Assembly (NCBI GenBank): GCA_022842065.1
Contig: JALHQH010000075.1
Coordinates: forward strand, 1 to 45,970
Source of the DNA: Caldilineaceae bacterium
GTDB taxonomy: Bacteria > Chloroflexota > Anaerolineae > Caldilineales > Caldilineaceae
DNA: 45,970 nt
Reading direction: 5' to 3'
Positions 15,903 through 22,141 of the stretch are shown in pieces. Position numbers and translations under genes: made by a program. The notes below the pieces were generated by a model that was not told the DNA's origin, ran no database searches, and saw nothing but the letters and a program-made list of their open reading frames with translations. Each line of letters starts with the position of its first letter. Position 1 is the stretch's first letter.

Positions 15903-16364
15903 TTATGGGTTTGCACGAAAGCGGGCAACCACAGCATACCTTTCCAGTTGACCGTCGCCGGTCACAATACAACCATTACTGCGTAACCAGGCATGAGCAA
16001 CCAACCCATTGTCTGCTTCCTTCATCACGCCTAAGTAAAGCATGCTCACGATTCGGCGGCGCCGTAACATGATCTGGCCAGCCAAAGCTTGGGCCAAACA
16101 ATTGCTTCGCCAGGGCGTGCGGCGGCTGATCACGCGAATGGCCCAAGTCACTTGTTGAATTTCGCCTTGTTGAATTTCACTAAGGTTCGTTGGTGGTGGC
16201 GACAGCTCAATCATGGTTGGGTGTTGCCCTAAAGCGGCCATGATCCGCCGCAATGGCAGCGTCAAGACGGCCGCCCGCGCCAGCCCAAGCCAGAGGCTTG
16301 CTTCAAGGAGTAGCCAATGCCTTCGGTTAGATAAAATGAGACAACGAGTAAATCGCAAACGCAT
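15903..16364 (-). CDS. lasB2: Lasso leader peptidase (transglutaminase-like, B2)
   Basis: The 153-aa protein matches the cysteine protease of lasso pathways (McjB C-terminal part). It shows SNCLAQALAG with nucleophile Cys89, LVAHAWLRSN with His124, and GDGQ with Asp137, forming the expected Cys-His-Asp triad, preceded by a hydrophobic N-terminal stretch (about 17-45). It cuts the leader after the Thr-x step and frees the core N-terminus for ring closure. The ATG at 16364 has GAGG 11 bases upstream; a GTG at 16388 in frame would add eight residues and cannot be excluded. It is the first gene of the operon. Confidence 0.88.
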   Translation of the reverse strand: MRLRFTRCLILSNRRHWLLLEASLWLGLARAAVLTLPLRRIMAALGQHPTMIELSPPPTNLSEIQQGEIQQVTWAIRVISRRTPWRSNCLAQALAGQIMLRRRRIVSMLYLGVMKEADNGLVAHAWLRSNGCIVTGDGQLERYAVVARFRANP

Positions 16365-16422
16365 AGGATGTTTAACCTCGCTTAGCACTTTACCACCGCT
16401 GGCCAGCAGAAGCTGGCGGTAG

Positions 16423-16533
16423 GGATCTTCCCATCAGGTAACATGCCTTGGCGGCACCAATAACGATGAAAATAGAACGCGGATTTTCCAGATTTTATCC
16501 GCTTTTATCAGCCTAATCCGCGTTCTATTTTCA
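16423..16533 (-). repeat. Dispersed palindromic element, copy A (upstream of lasso operon)
   Basis: Read on the minus strand, it has TGAAAATAGAACGCGGATT and its complement as 19-base arms (16467-16533), followed by about 46 bases starting CATCGTTATTGGTGCCG and ending CCTGATGGGAAGAT. The same parts in the same order occur at 36659-36776. The element ends about 60 bases upstream of the first gene of the lasso operon, so it lies in the promoter or leader region. A further hairpin GCCAGCTTCTGCTGGC (16400-16415) follows it. Confidence 0.75.
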
Positions 16534-17253
16534 GAACAGGTTGGTCATTAAGTTACGTGGCGTAACAAGCGGTCTAGCGCTTTAGGCGACGACACGCATC
16601 GCTGCTGAGCGCCAAAGAACCATATTGAATGCAGTGGAGTAGTGCGGCTAGTTTGGGCGGAGTAGTTGAGCAAGGCAGCAGGGTGATTGGATCTTTGCTT
16701 ATAAGTAGGGACAACGGCGTAGCACAACCAACAGAAATGTGATTTATGCTCTAATTCGTAAGGATTTATTACATATACGACCACGTTATTTACATAAAAC
16801 AACATTTAACCTACGATATCCTAACACAAAATCCCAGATTGTCAAGCGGCAGTGGGCTAATTTAGCGTGACGATATCGTGAACAAATAAACTCTACACTA
16901 TTCTGCCATAACACGGCGTCGGCATGAGCAATGGCAAGAACAAGAAATGCTAGCCCTTGCCTGTATCATGCTGCTGTCGCCGGCCCACCAACCAACTACC
17001 CCAACATGCAGTTGACCGGCACATTGGCGCGCAAGCGGGTGGCGCAAGCAGGAATCGTCGATCTATGGATCGTCACCCGCTGGTATCAGTGCCAAAGCTT
17101 GTTGCAAATAGGGGAATGCCGCGGCTGGTACACCCTGATTACGTTGATTAATCCCAGGCGGTTAAGACAAAGGAGCTGATCATCGCACGTTTGTGCAACA
17201 AGCCTAGAGCCGATACAATAACAACCCGTGGACCAAGCGAAGGAGGTTACACG
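16534..17253. other. Long intergenic region, no gene seen
   Basis: This stretch separates the divergent lasso operon and the GNAT remnant. Short open frames exist on both strands, but none has a good ribosome binding site or family resemblance. AT content rises around 16740-16900. No RNA gene or repeat was recognised apart from copy A of the palindromic element at its left side. Confidence 0.5.
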
Positions 17254-17826
17254 ATGGCGGTCCCGATCATTACAACCGCACGTCTTTTCATCCGCCACTT
17301 CCAGCCTGCCGATCTGGACGGCTTTGCTGCGCTCTGTGCCGATCCAGCGGTGTTGCGCTATGTGGGGGATGGGGCCACGCTGTCGCGCAGCGAGGTCGAA
17401 CGCTGAATCGCGGTCTGTCAGCAAAAGTATGCTGACCGTGGTTATGGGACTTCGTCCGTCTTTGAGAAGCAGAATGGTCGCTTTATCGGTTATTGTGGCG
17501 TCGTGCGCGCCCCTGGTAACGACTTTGATGAGCTGATCTATGTTTATCATGTTGACACCTGGGGTAAGGGCTATGCGACCGAAGCCAACGGCGCCATGCT
17601 CGCCTATGTCTTTGCCCATTCTACCCTCGAACGCATCTACGCCACCATCCATGTCGATAATCAGCCGTCGATTCATGTGGCGCAGAAAATCGGCATGCAC
17701 TTTGACCATTAGGAAATTGACGAAGATGGCACAGCGGTTACCTTCTATGTGGTCGAGCGCCCCAGCATTGCACAGGCAGGCCCCCAAGGGGTAGCCGCAG
17801 ATCCTAATGGGGTCACCAACGCCTGA
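17254..17826 (+). pseudogene. GNAT acetyltransferase pseudogene with two in-frame stops
   Basis: Read through, the frame gives about 190 residues of a RimJ/RimL-type N-acetyltransferase: ITTARLFIRHFQPADLDG at the start, RFIGYCGVV in the middle, and the acetyl-CoA-binding WGKGYATEANGAML with a closing VAQKIGMHFDH. A TGA (17404-17406) and a TAG (17710-17712) interrupt the one frame, and the final stop is at 17824-17826. The ATG at 17254 still has a strong AAGGAGGT site. The TGA stands where W would fit, but TGA is a normal stop elsewhere in the window, so decay (or sequencing error) is likelier than recoding. Confidence 0.82.
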
Positions 17827-17881
17827 CGGGGTTACCACTTTGTACAGAGATCTGACGATCCCTGTGCAGCGCCTGCGGCGT

Positions 17882-18871
17882 CTATTGGTCACCGACTGCC
17901 ACTCGTTGGCCCGTTTCAAATGATTCAATCGCAGCCATCGCCAACTGTAAGGCGCGTCGGCCGGCCTTGGCGTGGACCGGCGGTGGTGCCCCCTGTTTAA
18001 AAGCAGCCAACAGGTCATCGATATAGCGATCAAAGGTGTGGTGAAATTCGCGATCCCGGTCGTTGAAGTAACCGGCCTGCCAGACTTCGGCAGTCTCGTT
18101 GCCACGTGCCTGGAAGCTGTAGCGGCGCACGGTATCTTCGACGAGCACGCGCCCCGTTGAGCCGTTGATCTCGAGCAGATGGGTGTCCTGGTAGGCATAA
18201 GATGAGTCATAGCTGCCCAGCAAACTGCCGACCGCACCATTGGCAAAGTGCAGGGCGAGGACCAGCGTGCGGTAGCCGCCGCCGGTCTTGTCGGTCATCT
18301 GCGCCATCACCGAGGCGATGGGACCACAGAGAAATTCGAGTTGATCAAAGGCGTGACATTGCGTCTCGATCAGGTTGGCGTGGGGATGATCGCTGCGGCC
18401 TTCGCCGCCAAAGCGCCAACTGGCAAAGAGTGGATCACCCAAGCGACCACTGGTGATCGCCTCGTGAGCAAGTTGGATCGGCTTGGCATAGCGGTGGTTA
18501 AAGTTGATCGCAAAAAAGAGGTTACGTTGGGCCGCCGCCGCCAATAGCTGATCGGCCTGGGCCAAATCAAAGACCAGCGGTTTTTCGACCAAGAGGGGGT
18601 AACCGGCCTCAATCACCGCCATGGTGGCGGCAAAGTGGCCCTGATTGGGCAGGCAGAGGCTGACGAGATCGGGCCGCTCACGGTCGAGCATCTCGCCGAT
18701 ATCGACATAGCTGCGCACGCCATATTCGGCGGCACGGGCCGCGGTTTTTTCCGCGGTACGGCCAGCGATGGCACAGAACGCAACATCAGGTCGTTGGGCA
18801 AAGATGCGCGCATGTTGACGGCCCCAGCCACCGGCCCCGACCAAGGCAATTTTTAGGCGTGGCGTGCTCAT
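17882..18871 (-). CDS. Gfo/Idh/MocA-family oxidoreductase
   Basis: The 329-aa protein has an N-terminal NAD(P)-binding Rossmann fold (IALVGAGGWGRQHA near residue 8) and the family's catalytic EKP motif in LLVEKPLVFD (about 95-100), followed by the C-terminal substrate domain with NFNHRY. Such enzymes oxidise or reduce sugars, inositols and related polyols. The start at 18871 overlaps the stop of the upstream dehydrogenase gene (ATGA at 18868-18871), so the two are translated together and probably act on the same compound. The substrate is not known. Confidence 0.87.
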   Translation of the reverse strand: MSTPRLKIALVGAGGWGRQHARIFAQRPDVAFCAIAGRTAEKTAARAAEYGVRSYVDIGEMLDRERPDLVSLCLPNQGHFAATMAVIEAGYPLLVEKPLVFDLAQADQLLAAAAQRNLFFAINFNHRYAKPIQLAHEAITSGRLGDPLFASWRFGGEGRSDHPHANLIETQCHAFDQLEFLCGPIASVMAQMTDKTGGGYRTLVLALHFANGAVGSLLGSYDSSYAYQDTHLLEINGSTGRVLVEDTVRRYSFQARGNETAEVWQAGYFNDRDREFHHTFDRYIDDLLAAFKQGAPPPVHAKAGRRALQLAMAAIESFETGQRVAVGDQ

Positions 18872-19905
18872 TGTTCGATCACCACCTTGCCGGTTTCCCC
18901 TTGCCAAAAGCGCGTAAAGGCCTCCTGCAAGTCAGCCACCCCAAAGCGGTGGGTGATGATCTGGCGCAGATAGGGCAGGTGGGCATGCAGCCGTGCCAGA
19001 TTGGCAGGCAATTCGTTGAAGCAGAAATATTCGCTACCCAGAATCGCCCGCTCCGTCGCAATCAAGTCGGGCGAAACCGTCAGCTTGAGCCCTTCGCCGT
19101 GGCCGATACAGACGAGTACCCCGCGTTTGTCCAGCGCATCGAGCGCATTGCGACGCGCAACTTCTTTGCCGCTAGTATCGAAAGCCAGATCAACCGCGGG
19201 TAAGCCGTGGGTTTGTAGGCCGCTCGCCAAGTTGCCGTCCTGGAGATTGATCGGTTGCCCGCCTAACTGCTCGGCTAAGCGTAGCCGCCAGGGAGCGACA
19301 TCGGCAATCACAACGGGGAAATCGAAACCGAGCATAATTTTCGCCATTGCCAACACGCCCAGCCCAATCGGCCCGGCGCCCATCACCAGCAACGATTGAG
19401 GATCAATGTGGATGCGTTTGGCGCGGTCGATGGCATGGGCGGTGGTCCCCATCACGTCGAGCAGCAGCGTCGCTTCGGTGAGCGGAAGATCGGCCCCAAC
19501 CGGGAGGAAAATCGTTTCGTGGATCAGGCTGTATGGCCCATAGCCGCCATCGCGGTTAAAACCCATATCGCCCCGTTTTTGTAGACACTGATTGGTCAGG
19601 CCCAGGCGGCAGTTACGACAGTCGCCACAGAAATCCATCAGAAAGACTACACCTGGGGTGCCGAGGGGGGTGGTCGTTGCGCCGCCTGCCGCCATAACAA
19701 TCCCCGCCGCTTCGTGGCCGGGCGTCACATCGGTACCGTTAAAAAATTGACCCCGTTCCGAGCCGCAAAGCGCATTGGCTTTGACTTCGATCAGCAATTG
19801 CCCAGGGCCAGGGGTTGGCACCGGTTTATCGATAAAGTTGATGATGCCGCCACCGCTGAAATGGGGTACGCGCATGGTCGTTGGCAGGGTGTAGGGTTGC
19901 GACAC
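18868..19905 (-). CDS. Zinc-dependent alcohol/sugar dehydrogenase (MDR family)
   Basis: The 345-aa protein belongs to the medium-chain dehydrogenases. The catalytic zinc ligands are seen in NALCGSERGQF and PGHEAAG, the structural zinc site in the four-Cys cluster DFCGDCRNCRLGLTNQC, and the cofactor fold in LVMGAGPIGLG. It resembles threonine or sorbitol dehydrogenases rather than a classic ethanol dehydrogenase. The start is set at a GTG (19905) because GGAGGA lies just before it; a later ATG at 19875 has no such site. It forms a two-gene operon with the Gfo/Idh/MocA gene. Confidence 0.82.
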   Translation of the reverse strand: MSQPYTLPTTMRVPHFSGGGIINFIDKPVPTPGPGQLLIEVKANALCGSERGQFFNGTDVTPGHEAAGIVMAAGGATTTPLGTPGVVFLMDFCGDCRNCRLGLTNQCLQKRGDMGFNRDGGYGPYSLIHETIFLPVGADLPLTEATLLLDVMGTTAHAIDRAKRIHIDPQSLLVMGAGPIGLGVLAMAKIMLGFDFPVVIADVAPWRLRLAEQLGGQPINLQDGNLASGLQTHGLPAVDLAFDTSGKEVARRNALDALDKRGVLVCIGHGEGLKLTVSPDLIATERAILGSEYFCFNELPANLARLHAHLPYLRQIITHRFGVADLQEAFTRFWQGETGKVVIEQ

Positions 19906-20036
19906 AGATCCTCCACACAATGATAGAGATGGGTAATGGTTGTGCTTAACTCTATGCCAGGGTGGTCAGCTTGTCAAACGCGCTGGGCAGGGGTAGGAGA
20001 GTAGGTCTGTGGGCAGTAGGTCTGTGATCCAGTTTG

Positions 20037-20118
20037 TATTCACTGTTCACTGTCTCACTGTCTCACTGTCTCACTGTCTCACTGTCTCACTGTCCACTGT
20101 CCACTGTCTCACTGTCCT
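20037..20118. repeat. 8-bp CACTGTCT tandem repeat
   Basis: About nine units of CACTGTCT (with CACTGTCC variants) run head to tail. The array overlaps the 3' end of the PqqD-like gene: its last codons and its TGA stop (20109-20111) are made of repeat sequence. This suggests slippage-driven growth into the gene end. Confidence 0.85.
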
Positions 20119-20384
20119 ACTAACTTCTCCGCGCGCAATTCATGCACCAAGGTGGCGACCGCTGCTTCGGCTTCCCCCTGACTTAGCGCATAGTAGGCAG
20201 CTAAACGCTGGCCAATTTCAGCCAAGCTCTGCTGCGCTTGAATCCCCTGCCAAATCTGTGCGCCACTCTCATTCAGGGTGTAATAGCGGCTGGTTTGCAG
20301 ATGCAACAGGACGATACCTTCATCAGGCAACTGGCTGGTGAGCACGTCCGGATGGGGTGCGAGTTGGGTATCGCTGGTAAACAT
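20109..20384 (-). CDS. PqqD-like RiPP recognition element of the satellite cassette
   Basis: The 91-aa protein shows the PqqD pattern: a hairpin with EGIVLLHLQTSRYYTLNESGAQIWQGI, then a three-helix C-terminal half. It is close in type to the B1 protein of the lasso operon. The ATG at 20384 has AAAGGAT upstream and lies 21 bases after the kinase remnant, so it belongs to the cassette precursor-kinase-recognition element. It would bind the leader of the 66-aa precursor at 21703-21903. The last few codons are encoded by a tandem repeat. Confidence 0.85.
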   Translation of the reverse strand: MFTSDTQLAPHPDVLTSQLPDEGIVLLHLQTSRYYTLNESGAQIWQGIQAQQSLAEIGQRLAAYYALSQGEAEAAVATLVHELRAEKLVGQ

Positions 20385-20405
20385 GATTTGATCCTTTGTA
20401 TTATA

Positions 20406-21411
20406 TTACGCCGTTGCCGGCGTCGCCAGCAGCAGTCGACTGACCGCCGCGGGGTCGTGAAAGACATCGCTCCCGGCGTCAAATTGGTAGCCGCGACACT
20501 GGGTGACCAGCGTCTGATAGAGGGTCAGCAAGGTCGGCAGCGCGGTCGGCTCGACGAGTAGCCAACTGTGCTGCTGCCCGACCAGGCGGGTGAACGATTG
20601 CATAGCCGTCAGCGGGGTCAACGTGCTCTGGGCGGCCGGCGCAATCTGCGGAAAGAGGATCAGGTAGGGCCGACAGGTGGATTGATAGCGCTGGGGGTAG
20701 AGCGGATCGAGATCGACCAGCGTCTTCCAGCGATTCAACGCCACCCCTGTCGTCCAGGCCGGGGCCAGCCAGGGCCCACTGCGCCGCGGTTTCGACCGTG
20801 CAGGCAAAACCACGGCGGACGGCATGGGCCATCACCCCGGCGGCGGTTGGTTGGAGCAACACATTGTCATCGGAAAGATAGTGCCAGCCCGCGGCGATCA
20901 GGCTCATGGTCAGGGTCGTCTTGCCCGCGCCACAATCGCCCACCAGCAACAGCCCGCCCGCTGGTCCAGGGGTAGGCGGGATGAGGGCGTTGGCGTGGAG
21001 CAGGTGACAATCCACCGTGCGGCTCAACAGGAAAAAGAGCCGCTGCCAAAAGTCGCGCTGCACAACCAGTGCCTGCGCCCAGAAATCATCGGCCAGATAG
21101 CCGGCGGCGGCCCCGTGCGTCACCGCCAGCCGGCTCTGCCCCAGCCCCAGATCGAAACCGGTGCTGGTCGGCCAAATCATCGCAGGACCAAAGTAGACCA
21201 CCCCCGGTTGATTGGCGAGCAAGGCCGGCGGCGCGGTTGGCGTTGCCGCCAGGTTGACCGTCAGCGTGGCACCGCTCTCGGCAGTGGGTATAGGCGTGGG
21301 CGGCAGCCGAAAGAGCTGGGCCCAGTGGGCGGCCAGCCGTTGTTGGACCAACCCGTTGGCACATTGCACCCGCAGCATGAGTGGCCCAAACGCATAACAT
21401 TGTTCGTGCAT
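20406..21411 (-). pseudogene. HprK-like kinase, frameshifted
   Basis: Read with one frame change, the product is about 335 residues. The N-terminal part (21411 to about 20765) holds HLLHANALIPP, the P-loop GDCGAGKTT and the HYLSDDNVLL site; the C-terminal part (about 20765 to 20406) continues in the next frame with NRWKTLVDLDPLYPQR. Removing one base from the four-base G run at 20761-20764 would join the two frames smoothly. It is therefore either a recent pseudogene or a sequencing error. It is a second kinase of the type found in phosphorylating lasso clusters. The start is the ATG at 21411, with AAGGA about ten bases upstream. Confidence 0.8.
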
Positions 21412-21465
21412 CGTGCACATTTCCTTGATCGTGCTTTGACATGCGTACGTAGGTGTACGAATACC

Positions 21466-21705
21466 GTGTTACCGAAATTTTGCTGGATAAAAGCTGCGTT
21501 CGTCCCAGCGGGGCGGTTGACCTTATAGATAACACAACTAAACGTGGCACAATTGTGTACTGTGCATCCCCTGATGCACAGACCGCTTTGTGTCAACTCT
21601 ATTTGTTTTGTCTATTAGGACCAAGAAAATCATGATATTTCCCGCCTCAGGTCAACCGTCCCGCTGGGACGAAAAACCCAGCAAAATTGCCGTCACACTG
21701 TACTA
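21466..21705. repeat. MITE-like inverted-repeat element, copy 1
   Basis: The arms 21475-21522 and 21650-21688 are reverse complements built around CCAGCAAAATT and GTCCCAGCGGGGCGGTTGACC, with about 127 bases between; inside is a hairpin TGTGCATC/GATGCACA. The right end ACACTGTACTA matches the ends of elements at 25095 and 33762. It lies between the satellite precursor gene and the kinase. Read on the minus strand, the terminal TAGTACAGTGT contributes the TAG stop of the precursor. Confidence 0.75.
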
Positions 21706-21903
21706 GCCGCCGAATGAGTCATCCGGCTCAAAACTACTGCCAAAGTCTTGGGTTAACCCAGCCACCGTGCCATGCGGGGTCAGCTTTGGGGGGACGTAGC
21801 GGGGGGGCGGTGGCTGTGGTGGCTGTGGTGGCTGTGGTGGCCGGGGGGCCGCGGGTAGTGTGGCGGGCAGGGCGGTTGGCGTTGGTTTCGTCGAGTAATT
21901 CAT
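21703..21903 (-). CDS. Lasso-like RiPP precursor of the satellite cassette (predicted)
   Basis: The 66-aa peptide starts at an ATG with AAGGAG upstream (minus strand, near 21912-21917). The N-terminal part is Pro/Gln-rich, followed by the lasso leader pattern Y-V-P-P-K-L-T-x-x-G-x(4)-L-T-Q. Cutting after Gln52 gives the 14-residue core [14 protein letters not shown], with Asp at core position 9 (Glu at 7 is an alternative ring residue). The core of the other precursor likewise has GSS early and Pro8 followed by an acid at 9. A kinase remnant and a PqqD-like gene follow on the same strand, but no cyclase or protease does. The TAG stop lies at the end of a MITE-like element. Confidence 0.72.
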   Translation of the reverse strand: MNYSTKPTPTALPATLPAAPRPPQPPQPPQPPPPRYVPPKLTPHGTVAGLTQDFGSSFEPDDSFGG

Positions 21904-21918
21904 TGTCTGTAGCTCCTT

Positions 21919-22064
21919 TTCGTGATGCGTGATGTGTGAAACGTGATGCGTGATACGTGATGCGTGATACGTGATGCGTGATGCGTGATACGTGATGCGT
22001 GATACGTGAAACGTGATGCGTGATACGTGAAACGTGATGCGTGATACGTGAAACGTGATGCGTG
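21919..22064. repeat. GTGATGCGTGATACGTGAAAC tandem array
   Basis: About 145 bases are made of 10-base words GTGATGCGTG, GTGATACGTG and GTGAAACGTG in a semi-regular order. It occupies the region directly upstream of the satellite precursor's ribosome binding site. On the minus strand it stays open and would encode repeated Arg-Ile-Thr-(Phe/Tyr)-His-(Val/Ala)-Ser, which is not considered real protein. Confidence 0.9.
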
Positions 22065-22113
22065 AACTACCCGGTGGCACAACATGTAGCACGCAACACG
22101 CAGCACGCTTCCC

Positions 22114-22141
22114 GTATCGTTATTTTTACTGAACAGCCTTA
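22114..22141. repeat. 28-bp dispersed repeat, copy 2
   Basis: Identical to 11536-11563. Here it overlaps the TAA stop codon (22139-22141) of the large secreted protein gene. Read on the minus strand it starts at that TAA. Confidence 0.85.

Noticed and set aside
16423..16533. Known riboswitch upstream of the lasso operon
   Set aside because: The conserved words do not match any riboswitch core that I recognise; the palindromic part looks like a dispersed repeat.
16548..17179. Small open frames in the region between the lasso operon and the GNAT remnant
   Set aside because: No ribosome binding sites, no recognisable sequence; treated as non-coding.
17404..17406. TGA read as Trp in the GNAT gene
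   Set aside because: TGA is used as a normal stop at the end of several intact genes (for example the ABC permease at 1080 and the B1 gene at 13704), and a second lesion (TAG) is present in the same gene.
17086..18246. Long open frame (386 codons) on the minus strand overlapping the oxidoreductase
   Set aside because: It runs in another frame of the same strand through a clear Gfo/Idh/MocA gene and a GNAT remnant, has no family resemblance and no ribosome binding site; it is a shadow of high-GC coding DNA.
20824..21528. 234-codon plus-strand frame across the kinase remnant
   Set aside because: Antisense shadow of the kinase gene; its 3' end runs into the MITE-like repeat.
21919..22064. CRISPR array
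   Set aside because: Units are about 10 bases with no unique spacers and there are no cas genes.
21904..22092. N-terminal extension of the satellite precursor through the tandem repeat
   Set aside because: The frame stays open only because the repeat unit lacks stops; a good AAGGAG site sits before the shorter start.
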